DNA of 64,000 nt from Streptomyces sp. NBC_00464 (GTDB taxonomy: Bacteria > Actinomycetota > Actinomycetes > Streptomycetales > Streptomycetaceae). Where the stretch lies: NCBI RefSeq assembly GCF_036013915.1, contig NZ_CP107899.1, positions 2,232,001 through 2,296,000 of the forward strand. Reading direction: 5' to 3'. Positions 1 through 7,893 of the stretch are shown in pieces. The notes beneath the pieces were generated by a model. That model searched no databases. It had not been told where the DNA came from and worked only from the letters and a program-made list of their open reading frames with translations. The position numbers and the translations under genes were made by a program. The stretch's first letter is position 1, and the number at the start of each line of letters is the position of its first letter.

Positions 1-1071
1 CAGGTGTCCCTGCTGTTCACCTCGTACTTCCTGATCACGGCTGTCGCGATGCTCGTCACCGGCTTCGTCTCCAGCCGCATCGGGGGACGCAAGACGCTGC
101 TGGCCGGTCTCGCGCTCGTCGTGGTCTTCGCCGCACTCTCCGGCACCTCTTCCTCCGTCGCGGAGCTCGTCGGATTCCGGGCCGGCTGGGGACTGGGCAA
201 CGCGCTCTTCGTATCGACCGCACTCGCCGTGATCGTCGGTGCGGCCGCGGGCGGCAGCTCGGCGGCGATCCTGTTGTACGAGTCCGCGCTCGGCCTCGGC
301 ATGGCCTGCGGGCCGCTGCTCGGGGCGCTGCTCGGTGACGCCAGCTGGCGCTACCCGTTCTTCGGCACCGCCGCACTGATGGCGATCGGCTTCGTCTGCA
401 TCACGGCGTTCCTGAAGGAGCAGCCCAGGCCGGCCCGCAAGACCTCCCTGCTCGACCCGCTCAAGGCGCTCGGCCACGGCGGGCTCGCCTCGGTCGCGAC
501 CTCCGCGTTCTTCTACAACTACGCGTTCTTCACGATCCTGGCGTTCACGCCGTTCGTGCTGAACATGACCCCGTACAAGTCCGGCGCCGTCTTCTTCGCC
601 TGGGGTCTGCTGCTGGCGGTCTTCTCGGTGCTCGTCGCACCGCGGCTGCAGAAGCGCTTCGGTTCGCTCAAGGTGGTCGGCGGCTCGCTGGTGCTGCTCG
701 CCGCGGACCTGGTGATTCTCGGATACGGCAACCACACGACGGCGGTCGTCTGCACCATCGCCTCCGGCGCCTTCATCGGCATGAACAACACCGTCTACAC
801 GGAACTGGCGCTCGGGGTCTCGGACGCGCCGCGCCCGGTGGCCAGCGCGGGCTACAACTTCGTCCGGTGGTTCGCGGCCGCCGCCGCGCCCTACCTGGCC
901 CCGAAGATCGAGGAGTGGAGCAACATCCACATCCCGTTCGTGGTGGCCGCCGCCGCCGCGGTCGTCGGTGCGCTCGTCATCTGGGTCCGGCGCTCGGCCC
1001 TGTCGCACGAGGCGGCGGAGCTGGAGCCGAAGCACGCCACCGAGGACGGCGTCACGGTCTTCGCCAACTGA
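1..1071 (+). CDS. MFS transporter, 3' part (5' end outside window)
   Basis: Last 355 or so residues of a Major Facilitator Superfamily membrane transporter. The frame is open from the first base, so the GTG at position 4 is probably internal and the gene starts before the window. About ten hydrophobic segments of 18-22 residues alternate with short basic loops, and TGFVSSRIGGRK near the visible N-terminus fits the MFS loop 2-3 signature. The tail after the last membrane segment is short and acidic. Drug/proton antiport is the likely class, but the substrate cannot be told. It ends 75 bases before the convergent SUFU-like gene. Confidence 0.8.
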   Translation, partial: QVSLLFTSYFLITAVAMLVTGFVSSRIGGRKTLLAGLALVVVFAALSGTSSSVAELVGFRAGWGLGNALFVSTALAVIVGAAAGGSSAAILLYESALGLGMACGPLLGALLGDASWRYPFFGTAALMAIGFVCITAFLKEQPRPARKTSLLDPLKALGHGGLASVATSAFFYNYAFFTILAFTPFVLNMTPYKSGAVFFAWGLLLAVFSVLVAPRLQKRFGSLKVVGGSLVLLAADLVILGYGNHTTAVVCTIASGAFIGMNNTVYTELALGVSDAPRPVASAGYNFVRWFAAAAAPYLAPKIEEWSNIHIPFVVAAAAAVVGALVIWVRRSALSHEAAELEPKHATEDGVTVFAN

Positions 1072-1146
1072 CGCCTGCCGCCCCCGCCCCGCCCACGGCT
1101 CCCGGCCGCGCGGCGGGGCTTCCGCATGACCGCAAGCCGGCCCCCA

Positions 1147-1731
1147 TCAGTCCAGCGCCACCGAAGCCCGCAGCGGATCACGCAGGTCCGTCCCCTGCGA
1201 AAGCCACCGCTCCTGCAGCTCCTGCGCGCCCCGGACCCGCTTCCAGGCCGCCTCGTTGTGTGTCATCGGCAGCAACGGCAGGAACCGCACGGGCTCCATC
1301 GGCTCCTCCAGCTCCAGATCCTCCACAAGCCCCCCGGACTCGGCGACCAGCACCGAGCTGAACGGCGCCCCGGGCCACAGCGGTTCACCCACGTCCAGGG
1401 AGGCGCCGGGGGCCACGATCACCCCCTCCACCTGGGGCGAGGCCGCCAGCACCGCGAGCTTGCGCAGCACCTGGTCGGTGTCGGCCAGGCCGACCCGTAC
1501 CGAGAGGACCAGTTCGGCGCGCGGACCCTTGACCGGGTCGGCGAGCGTGGCGGTCGGATCGGCCATCGGCTGGGCGGACATGCCGAGGGTGGCGTACCTC
1601 ACCACGTCGCCGTCGATGAATCGGAGTACCTCGATCCGGTCCGTCCCGAGAAACGTCACTGCTGCGCGTGCGTCCGGTTCGCCCAGGGCCGTCCGCAGAC
1701 GTGCCTCGACCGGAGCAAGAATTTCTGCCAT
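1147..1731 (-). CDS. Suppressor-of-fused (SUFU)-like domain protein
   Basis: Predicted soluble protein of 194 residues. The N-terminal half has an amphipathic pattern followed by a beta-rich core (the stretch around residues 30-110 carries FLGTDRIEVLRF and a repeated strand pattern) and a tail with PLLPMTHNE. This matches my recollection of the bacterial SUFU-domain family, often linked to toxin-immunity or of unknown role; no catalytic motif is visible. I chose the ATG at 1731; an in-frame TTG at 1764 is possible but has no better ribosome site. The gene is divergent from corA, with a 410-base gap between the two start codons. Confidence 0.55.
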   Translation of the reverse strand: MAEILAPVEARLRTALGEPDARAAVTFLGTDRIEVLRFIDGDVVRYATLGMSAQPMADPTATLADPVKGPRAELVLSVRVGLADTDQVLRKLAVLAASPQVEGVIVAPGASLDVGEPLWPGAPFSSVLVAESGGLVEDLELEEPMEPVRFLPLLPMTHNEAAWKRVRGAQELQERWLSQGTDLRDPLRASVALD

Positions 1732-1792
1732 GTCGCGAGCATAGGACGCGTATGGAACGGGCAAAGTAAGGGATTGGCCCTGTACCGGCTGC

Positions 1793-1798
1793 TAGCCT
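1793..1798 (+). promoter_or_regulatory. Candidate -10 box for the corA leader
   Basis: TAGCCT fits the TANNNT pattern of Streptomyces vegetative promoters and lies just ahead of a run of RNA hairpins leading to corA. The same TAGCCT hexamer occurs about 80 bases before the MgtE-N/CBS gene (4729-4734). No convincing -35 box is visible, so the call rests on position and the hexamer only. Confidence 0.35.
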
Positions 1799-1807
1799 GG
1801 GGTGCCG

Positions 1808-2016
1808 GTCGGGACAGCACGCAGAAGCGTCGCTCTCAAGTCCCGACGAAACGTCATCCCCTACGGGGGACCGACCGGAGGAGGTGGGGCTGCGGTGGAT
1901 CCAAGTCGACCGTGCAGTACCAACCGCTCTTCCGCTCGACACCTTTCTTCTGTGATCTGACGCCTTCTCGGTCAAGGCCCCTGGCATTTCGCACGACGGA
2001 AGAGCACTCCCTTTTT
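1808..2016 (+). promoter_or_regulatory. Structured 5' leader of corA (candidate attenuator)
   Basis: The leader contains three helices. Helix 1 is a perfect 8-bp stem (GTCGGGAC 1808-1815 with GTCCCGAC 1840-1847). Helix 2 is TCCCC-TACG-GGGGA (1857-1870), a stem closed by the very stable c(UACG)g tetraloop. Helix 3 is a perfect 9-bp long-range stem (GCTCTTCCG 1926-1934 with CGGAAGAGC 1997-2005), followed within six bases by five T residues (2012-2016), as in an intrinsic terminator. A small ORF (1895-1960) overlaps the left arm of helix 3. The seen facts are the helices; regulation by Mg or by translation is inference. Confidence 0.5.
1895..1960 (+). CDS. Possible corA leader peptide (21 aa)
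   Basis: A GTG-started ORF of 21 codons ending in TGA, with a strong purine-rich Shine-Dalgarno (GGAGGAGGT, 1877-1885) nine bases ahead. Residues 1-8 read MDPSRPCS; two of the first six codons are Pro (residues 3 and 6). It lies wholly inside the corA leader and crosses the left arm of helix 3, so its translation would change folding. In enterobacteria the Mg transporter genes corA and mgtA are controlled through short leader ORFs; whether this one works the same way is unknown. It could also be chance. Confidence 0.35.
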   Translation: MDPSRPCSTNRSSARHLSSVI

Positions 2017-2141
2017 GCCTGTCTGTAGCGAACGCCGTCGTCGTGCCTCCGCGGTGCCGCCCGCTTTGCGGACGTGAGCCCACGTCCCCATTCCGGGCTG
2101 TTCCACGCCTGCGCCGGCGGCCCTCCGTGAAGGAGCCAGCC

Positions 2142-3263
2142 ATGTCGATGATCCGCGACCTGCGCGCTGTGGTGCGCCCGTCCCTGCGCAAGACCAACCC
2201 CCTGCACAACAGCTACGACACCACGCGTGACCCGTCAGCCTCCAGCGCGGTCGTCGACTGCGCGGTCTACCGCGACGGCCGCCGTATCGCCGAGGTGGAG
2301 GGCACCTGCCGTACGCCGCACGAGGCGATGCTCCGCGTACGGGAGAACGGCGGCTTCGCCTGGATCGGCCTCCACGAGCCGACCGAGGAGGAGTTCGCGG
2401 GCATCGCCCGGGAGTTCGGCCTTCACCCGCTCGCCGTCGAGGACGCCGTCCACGCCCACCAGCGGCCCAAGCTGGAGCGCTACGACGACACGCTGTTCAC
2501 CGTCTTCAAGACGATCCACTACGTCGAGCACGCCGAGCTGACCGCGACCAGCGAGGTCGTGGAGACCGGCGAAGTGATGTGCTTCACCGGCCGGGACTTC
2601 GTCATCACCGTCCGGCACGGCGGCCACGGCTCGCTGCGCGCGCTGCGCCACCGGCTGCAGGACGACCCCGAGCTCCTCGCCAAGGGCCCGTCCGCGGTGC
2701 TGCACTCCATCGCCGACCATGTCGTCGACGGGTACATCGCGGTGGCGTCCGCGGTGCAGGACGACATCGACGAGGTGGAGATCGAGGTCTTCTCCACGCC
2801 GGACAAGGGCAGTCCGCGCGGTTCGGACGCGGGCCGGATCTACCAGCTCAAGCGCGAGGTGCTGGAGTTCAAGCGGGCCGTCTCGCCCCTGCTGCGCCCG
2901 ATGCAGCTGCTCAGCGAGCGGCCGATGCGTTTGATCGACCCGGACATCCAGAAGTACTTCCGGGACGTGGCCGACCACCTGGTCCGGGTGCAGGAAGAGG
3001 TCATCGGCTTCGACGAACTGCTGAACTCGATCCTCCAGGCCAACCTGGCGCAGGCGACCGTGGCGCAGAACGAGGACATGCGCAAGATCACGTCCTGGGC
3101 GGCCATCGTCGCCGTACCGACGATGATCTGCGGCGTCTACGGCATGAACTTCAAGCACATGCCGGAGCTGCGCTGGACGTACGGCTACCCGATGGTGATG
3201 GGCTTCATCGGCGTGGTCTGCTTCTCCATCCACCGGATGCTGAAGCGCAACGGCTGGCTCTGA
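2142..3263 (+). CDS. corA: Magnesium/cobalt transporter CorA family
   Basis: Inner-membrane Mg2+/Co2+ channel subunit of 373 residues that assembles as a pentamer. A long soluble, charged N-terminal domain with a helical stalk (residues 200-310) is followed by two membrane helices at the extreme C-terminus (about 316-336 and 347-367). The family signature YGMN (GMN at 334-336) ends the first helix. The ATG at 2142 follows AAGGAG with good spacing; a second ATG lies two codons later. A 377-base leader separates it from the divergent SUFU-like gene. Its neighbours include a soluble MgtE-N/CBS protein (4812), suggesting a local theme of divalent-cation homeostasis. Confidence 0.95.
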   Translation: MSMIRDLRAVVRPSLRKTNPLHNSYDTTRDPSASSAVVDCAVYRDGRRIAEVEGTCRTPHEAMLRVRENGGFAWIGLHEPTEEEFAGIAREFGLHPLAVEDAVHAHQRPKLERYDDTLFTVFKTIHYVEHAELTATSEVVETGEVMCFTGRDFVITVRHGGHGSLRALRHRLQDDPELLAKGPSAVLHSIADHVVDGYIAVASAVQDDIDEVEIEVFSTPDKGSPRGSDAGRIYQLKREVLEFKRAVSPLLRPMQLLSERPMRLIDPDIQKYFRDVADHLVRVQEEVIGFDELLNSILQANLAQATVAQNEDMRKITSWAAIVAVPTMICGVYGMNFKHMPELRWTYGYPMVMGFIGVVCFSIHRMLKRNGWL

Positions 3264-3296
3264 CCCGTACACCAAGGGGCGTCTAAGCTCTGCCCC

Positions 3297-3815
3297 ATGA
3301 CTGCTGCTGACACGCTGCTCGGACCGGCCCTCGTCGAGGAGGCCACCAAGAAGTCGGGCCTCATCTGGGTGCGCGGCACCGGTCCCGCGCGGGCGCTGTG
3401 GCACGTATGGCACGAGGGTGCGGCGCATCTCGTCGGGGACGGCCCCGGCGAGCAGCCGCTCCCGGCCGGTCTCACCGACGGTGCCACCGCGGAGGTGACC
3501 GTGCGCAGCAAGGACAAGGGCGGCCGTCTCGTCGCCTGGTCGGCCTCGGTGGCGCAGCTCGCACCGCACTCCGAGGAGTGGGAGGCCGCGGTCGCCGAGC
3601 TCAAGGGCAAGCGGCTCAACTCACCGGACGCCGAGCAGATGCCCGAGCGGTGGGCGCGCGAGTGCCGGATCGTCACACTGACGCCGCTCGACTCCCGTAC
3701 GGAACTGCCCGACACCTCGGGAGCGGCGGCCCCGCTGCCCACCACCGCGACCACGCGGCTGCCGGTGCCGGCCGGGCTGCCGCGGCTGCTGAAGCGGTCC
3801 CTGCGCAAGTCGTAG
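3297..3815 (+). CDS. Conserved actinobacterial protein of unknown function
   Basis: A 172-residue soluble protein I cannot name. It has alternating strands with GLIWVRGTGPARALWHVWH near residue 20-40 and a motif ATAEVTVRSKDKGGRL near 63, reminiscent of a split-barrel (pyridoxamine oxidase-like) fold, which is a guess. The C-terminus is proline-rich and basic. The start is marked by a likely leaderless promoter: TAAGCT (3284-3289) lies seven bases before the ATG and no Shine-Dalgarno is seen. It sits 33 bases after corA and converges with the lipoprotein gene at 3819. Confidence 0.8.
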   Translation: MTAADTLLGPALVEEATKKSGLIWVRGTGPARALWHVWHEGAAHLVGDGPGEQPLPAGLTDGATAEVTVRSKDKGGRLVAWSASVAQLAPHSEEWEAAVAELKGKRLNSPDAEQMPERWARECRIVTLTPLDSRTELPDTSGAAAPLPTTATTRLPVPAGLPRLLKRSLRKS

Positions 3816-3818
3816 GCG

Positions 3819-4607
3819 CTACGAGGTCGACTTCGGCAGCTGCTTCCCGTAGTCGACCGTCTCGTCCGCGGCCGGGGCCGCCAGCGCGAAGTCCTTGCCC
3901 CAGTCGGCGAGTGTGATGACGCCGCCGCCACCGCCGCGGGCGAAGCTCAGCGGGTACGGGGTGCCCTCCAGGGACACGTCCAGGGCGCCGCCCTCGCCCT
4001 CGCCGCCCAGGATCCGGATGGTGCGCACACCGCCGACCTTGTCGCGGTCGCCCTTGCCGACCTCGCCGTGCAGCGTGAGCAGCCCGTCGAGCAGCACCTT
4101 CTTGTCCGTGAAGCCGCGCAGCTGCTTGTACGTGGGGTCGTCCTCGGGGACCTTCACGTACTTGTCGTCGAGTTTGTCGGCGGCGGCGCCTCCCGCGTCG
4201 CTCGCCCCACCCTCGTCACCGTCGTCCGGCTTCTTCGCGTCGTCGTGGTTCCAGAAGCCGGCGTCGGCCTTGAGGTAGAGCTCGTCACCGATCCGCAGCA
4301 GTTCGAAGGTGCTGTTCTTCGAGGTGACCGAGCCCGCACCGCCCTTGTTCTTGAGCTGCATGTCGATCTTGTAGGTGCCGCCCTTGCTCACCAGCGTGCC
4401 GGCCAGCCGGACCGCGTCGGCGGAGTCCGCCGCCGTCTGCGCCTTCTTCTCGATCTCCGGCCCGGTCAGTCTGCCGACGCCGTTGGTCCCCTTGTCCGGA
4501 TCCTCACCCGCGCACGCGGTCAGGGCCGCGGTCAGCCCGGCGCAGAGCACGAGGGCGAGGGTGGCGGTCCGGCGGCGGGCCCGGACGGACGGGACGAAAG
4601 AGGTCAC
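3819..4607 (-). CDS. Secreted lipoprotein, LppX/LprG-like hypothetical
   Basis: Predicted exported lipoprotein of about 262 residues. A basic N-terminus (RARRRTA) is followed by a hydrophobic stretch and the lipobox LTAC (cleavage before Cys), then an acidic linker. The mature part has beta-strand pairs typical of the lipid-binding-type fold seen in actinobacterial lipoproteins, with an Asp/Gly-rich insert (DDAKKPDDGDEGG). The GTG at 4607 is preceded by GAGAGG; an ATG at 4631 would add eight residues but has no ribosome site. Ligand and role are unknown. It ends three bases from the convergent gene 3297-3815. Confidence 0.75.
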   Translation of the reverse strand: MTSFVPSVRARRRTATLALVLCAGLTAALTACAGEDPDKGTNGVGRLTGPEIEKKAQTAADSADAVRLAGTLVSKGGTYKIDMQLKNKGGAGSVTSKNSTFELLRIGDELYLKADAGFWNHDDAKKPDDGDEGGASDAGGAAADKLDDKYVKVPEDDPTYKQLRGFTDKKVLLDGLLTLHGEVGKGDRDKVGGVRTIRILGGEGEGGALDVSLEGTPYPLSFARGGGGGVITLADWGKDFALAAPAADETVDYGKQLPKSTS

Positions 4608-4728
4608 AGGCGCACTGCCTCTCAGCTGCATGGCGGGGGTGGCAGACGGCAGCGTACCCGTGCTTCCTACGTCTTCCGGCAGAGAGCCGTACGGACGGTT
4701 CGCCGGGGCGGCACGGAGCGGTACGGGC

Positions 4729-4734
4729 TAGCCT
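4729..4734 (+). promoter_or_regulatory. Candidate -10 box before the MgtE-N/CBS gene
   Basis: TAGCCT matches TANNNT and repeats the hexamer found before the corA leader. It implies a transcript start near 4741 and a 5' UTR of about 70 bases. There is no clear -35 element. Confidence 0.3.
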
Positions 4735-4811
4735 GATCACGTCATAAGGGTGCAAGAACTGTCGGAACAGACCGGACGCGAAAGCCCGGCGGTGGACGAG
4801 GAGGCGCAGGC

Positions 4812-6086
4812 ATGGCACCAGGCACGCCCCGCGTCTTCGTCTCGCACCTGTCCGGCGTACCGGTCTTCGACCCCAACGGTGACCAGGTGGGACGCGTCCG
4901 CGACCTGGTCGCGATGCTCCGGGTCGGCGGCCGGCCGCCCAGGCTGCTGGGCATCGTCGTCGAGGTGGTGAGCCGACGCCGGATCTTCCTCCCGATGACC
5001 CGGGTGACGGGCATCGAGTCGGGGCAGGTCATCACCACCGGTGTGGTCAACATGCGGCGCTTCGAACAGCGGCCCACCGAACGTCTGGTGCTCGGCGAGT
5101 TCCTCGACCGGCGGGTCAGCCTGGTGGAGACCGGCGAGGAGGTCACCGTCCTGGACGTGGCCATCCAGCAGCTGCCGGCCCGCCGCGACTGGGAGATCGA
5201 CAGGTACTTCGTCCGCAAGGGCCGGGGCGGTGCGCTGCGCCGCAAGGGCGAGACCCTGACCGTCGAGTGGTCGGCCGTCAGCGGCTTCTCGCTGGAGGAG
5301 GAGGGGCAGGGCGCGGAGTCACTGGTCGCCACGTTCGAGAAGCTGCGCCCCACCGATGTGGCCAACGCGCTGCACCACCTCACGCCGAAGCGGCGGGCGG
5401 AGGTCGCCGCCGCGCTGGACGACGACCGGCTGGCCGACGTACTGGAGGAGCTCCCCGAGGACGACCAGGTGGAGATCATCGGCAAGCTCAAGGAGGAGCG
5501 CGCCGCGGACGTCCTGGAGGCCATGGACCCCGATGACGCGGCCGACCTGCTCTCCGAGCTGCCCGAGGCGGACAAGGAGCGGCTGCTGACGCTGATGCGT
5601 CCGGACGACGCGGCCGACGTGCGGCGCCTGATGTCGTACGAGGAGCGGACGGCGGGCGGTCTGATGACCACCGAGCCGATCATCCTGCGCCCGGACGCGA
5701 CGGTGGCCGACGCGCTCGCCCGGGTCCGCCAGTCGGACCTGTCCCCGGCGCTCGCCGCACAGGTGTACGTGTGCCGGTCGCCGGACGAGACGCCGACGGG
5801 CAAGTACCTGGGCACGGTGCACTTCCAGCGGCTGCTGCGGGACCCGCCGTTCACCCTGGTCAGCTCGATCGTCGACAGCGATCTCGTGGCGCTGACACCC
5901 CAGACCCCGCTGTCGGTGGTGACCAGCTATCTGGCGGCGTACAACATGGTCTCGGTGCCCGTGGTGGACGAGAGCGGCTCGCTGCTGGGCGCGGTGACGG
6001 TCGACGACGTCCTGGACCACCTGCTGCCGGACGACTGGCGGGAGACCGACTTCCACGGCCGTGAGGGGGTGCTCGGTGACCGGTGA
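4812..6086 (+). CDS. PRC-barrel / MgtE N-terminal / CBS-pair protein without membrane domain
   Basis: A soluble 424-residue protein. Residues about 8-80 form a PRC-barrel-like segment (VFDPNGDQVGRVRDLV). Residues about 165-275 carry the repeated MgtE-N helices (LRPTDVANALHHL, LDDDRLADVLEELPEDD, MDPDDAADLLSELPEAD). Residues about 280-410 form two CBS modules (GGLMTTEPIILRPDATV and SVPVVDESGSLLGAVTVDDVLDHLL). MgtE magnesium channels share this sensory half but end in five membrane helices that are absent here. It may therefore sense Mg2+ or nucleotides and act on a partner such as the adjoining DUF1003 protein, whose gene overlaps its end by 11 bases. RBS-like GAGGAGG precedes the ATG. Confidence 0.85.
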   Translation: MAPGTPRVFVSHLSGVPVFDPNGDQVGRVRDLVAMLRVGGRPPRLLGIVVEVVSRRRIFLPMTRVTGIESGQVITTGVVNMRRFEQRPTERLVLGEFLDRRVSLVETGEEVTVLDVAIQQLPARRDWEIDRYFVRKGRGGALRRKGETLTVEWSAVSGFSLEEEGQGAESLVATFEKLRPTDVANALHHLTPKRRAEVAAALDDDRLADVLEELPEDDQVEIIGKLKEERAADVLEAMDPDDAADLLSELPEADKERLLTLMRPDDAADVRRLMSYEERTAGGLMTTEPIILRPDATVADALARVRQSDLSPALAAQVYVCRSPDETPTGKYLGTVHFQRLLRDPPFTLVSSIVDSDLVALTPQTPLSVVTSYLAAYNMVSVPVVDESGSLLGAVTVDDVLDHLLPDDWRETDFHGREGVLGDR

Positions 6087-6630
6087 GGACCGCTCCAGGG
6101 CGTCGAACGGCTCGACGGCTCTGACGCGCACCCCCAGGGCCCGGCTCGACCAGCCCAAGGACCCGCGCCGCCGACTGCTGCCGGAGTACGACCCCGAGGC
6201 GTTCGGCCGGTTCTCGGAGCGCATCGCGCGTTTCCTGGGCACCGGGCGGTTCATCGTCTGGATGACGCTGATCATCATCCTGTGGGTGGTCTGGAACATC
6301 TTCGCGCCCGAGCCGCTGCGGTTCGACGAGTACCCGTTCATCTTTCTGACCCTGATGCTCTCGCTCCAGGCCTCGTACGCGGCCCCGCTGATCCTCCTCG
6401 CACAGAACCGGCAGGACGACCGCGACCGGGTCACCCACGAGCAGGACCGCAAGCAGAACGAGCGCTCCATCGCCGACACCGAGTACCTGACCAGGGAGAT
6501 CGCCGCGTTGCGGATGGGTCTCGGGGAGGTCGCCACGCGCGACTGGATCCGCTCCGAACTGGAGGACCTGGTGAAGCACCTGGACGAGCGCCGGGCACTG
6601 CAGCCCGCCGAGAGTGACGAAGACCGCTGA
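6076..6630 (+). CDS. DUF1003 membrane protein
   Basis: A 184-residue protein of the DUF1003 family. After a basic N-terminal tail, two membrane helices (about residues 63-80 and 93-114; FIVWMTLIIILWVVWNIF and EYPFIFLTLMLSLQASYAAP) are followed by a charged helical C-terminus (NRQDDRDRVTHEQDRKQNE), a layout typical of the family. The GTG at 6076 follows GAGGGGG and overlaps the end of the MgtE-N/CBS gene, indicating translational coupling. The molecular function of DUF1003 is not established; linkage suggests ion-related membrane physiology. Confidence 0.85.
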   Translation: MTGEDRSRASNGSTALTRTPRARLDQPKDPRRRLLPEYDPEAFGRFSERIARFLGTGRFIVWMTLIIILWVVWNIFAPEPLRFDEYPFIFLTLMLSLQASYAAPLILLAQNRQDDRDRVTHEQDRKQNERSIADTEYLTREIAALRMGLGEVATRDWIRSELEDLVKHLDERRALQPAESDEDR

Positions 6631-6674
6631 CAGGGCTACCCGCGCGTAGGACCAAGCGCCGTAACATCGTCGGT

Positions 6675-7808
6675 ATGGCTACGGAAGACGCGGTGCTTGA
6701 GGCACTGGCGACAGTGAACGACCCGGAGATCCACCGCCCGATCACCGAGCTCGGCATGGTGAAATCGGTCGAAATCGATCCTGACGGTGTGGTCGCTGTC
6801 ACGGTGTACCTCACCGTCTCCGGCTGCCCGATGCGCGAGACGATCACCAAGAACGTGACGGAAGCGGTGGCCCTCGTCGAAGGGGTGTCCCGGGTCGAGG
6901 TCACGCTCGACGTGATGAGCGACGAGCAGCGCAAGGAGCTCGCGACCTCGCTGCGCGGCGGCACGGCGGAGCGCGAGGTGCCCTTCGCCAAGCCCGGCTC
7001 GCTGACCCGGGTGTACGCGGTCGCCTCCGGCAAGGGCGGCGTCGGCAAGTCCTCGGTGACGGTGAACCTCGCGGCGGCGATGGCGGCCGACGGGCTCAAG
7101 GTCGGTGTCGTGGACGCGGACATCTACGGGCACAGCGTGCCCCGGATGCTCGGCGCGGACGGCAAGCCCACCCAGGTCGAGAACATGATCATGCCGCCGT
7201 CGGCACACGGCGTGAAGGTCATCTCCATCGGCATGTTCACCCCGGGCAACGCCCCGGTGGTGTGGCGCGGACCGATGCTGCACCGCGCGCTTCAGCAGTT
7301 CCTCGCCGATGTGTACTGGGGCGACCTGGACGTCCTGCTGCTCGACCTGCCGCCGGGCACCGGTGACATCGCGATCTCCGTGGCCCAGCTGGTGCCGAAC
7401 GCGGAGATCCTCGTCGTCACGACCCCGCAGCAGGCCGCGGCCGAGGTGGCCGAGCGGGCCGGTTCGATCGCCGTGCAGACCCACCAGAAGATCGTCGGCG
7501 TCGTCGAGAACATGTCGGGCATGCCGTGCCCGCACTGCGACGAGATGGTCGACGTGTTCGGCTCCGGCGGTGGCGCACGGGTCGCCGAGGGGCTGACGAA
7601 GACCGTCGGCGCCGAGGTGCCGGTGCTCGGCTCCATCCCGATCGACGTACGGCTGCGCGAGGGCGGCGACGAGGGCAGGCCCGTCGTCCTGTCCGACCCC
7701 GACTCCCCGGCCGGCAAGGCCCTGCGCTCCATCGCGGACAAGCTGGGCGGCCGTCAGCGCGGCCTGTCCGGCATGTCCCTGGGCATCACCCCGCGCAACA
7801 AGTTCTGA
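6675..7808 (+). CDS. mrp: Mrp/ApbC family iron-sulfur carrier ATPase
   Basis: Cytosolic P-loop ATPase (377 residues) that binds and transfers [4Fe-4S] clusters. Residues 1-90 form a MIP18/DUF59 domain (NDPEIHRPITELGMV). The deviant Walker A GKGGVGKSS is at 119-127, the switch/Walker B LLLDLPPGTGD near 223, and the cluster-binding CPHC at 285-288, all as expected. The start is supported by a likely leaderless promoter: TAACAT (6662-6667) lies seven bases before the ATG. A strong terminator follows at 7827. Mrp sits in the same block with tatB, htrA and sigma genes in other actinobacteria. Confidence 0.95.
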   Translation: MATEDAVLEALATVNDPEIHRPITELGMVKSVEIDPDGVVAVTVYLTVSGCPMRETITKNVTEAVALVEGVSRVEVTLDVMSDEQRKELATSLRGGTAEREVPFAKPGSLTRVYAVASGKGGVGKSSVTVNLAAAMAADGLKVGVVDADIYGHSVPRMLGADGKPTQVENMIMPPSAHGVKVISIGMFTPGNAPVVWRGPMLHRALQQFLADVYWGDLDVLLLDLPPGTGDIAISVAQLVPNAEILVVTTPQQAAAEVAERAGSIAVQTHQKIVGVVENMSGMPCPHCDEMVDVFGSGGGARVAEGLTKTVGAEVPVLGSIPIDVRLREGGDEGRPVVLSDPDSPAGKALRSIADKLGGRQRGLSGMSLGITPRNKF

Positions 7809-7826
7809 CCGCGGGCGCGACGCGCG

Positions 7827-7859
7827 AAGGTGCCGGGACCCGAGGGTCCCGGCACCTTT
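7827..7859. terminator. Strong intrinsic-type terminator after mrp
   Basis: Perfect inverted repeat of 15 bp: AAGGTGCCGGGACCC (7827-7841) and GGGTCCCGGCACCTT (7844-7858), effectively a tetraloop hairpin, followed by a short T/C stretch. It separates mrp from the convergent gene at 7894 and probably serves both strands. Confidence 0.85.
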
Positions 7860-7893
7860 CGCTTTGTTCGTGAGCCCGTTGCGGCGAGAGGGC

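Noticed and set aside
1126..2028. Plus-strand ORF of 300 residues across the SUFU and corA leader
   Set aside because: It runs antisense to the SUFU-like gene and through the structured leader, with no motif; only the small ORF at 1895-1960 has a good ribosome site.
2043..2141. In-frame upstream extension of corA to 2043
   Set aside because: ATG 2142 has AAGGAG at normal spacing, and the added residues are Arg/Pro-rich and not part of the family.
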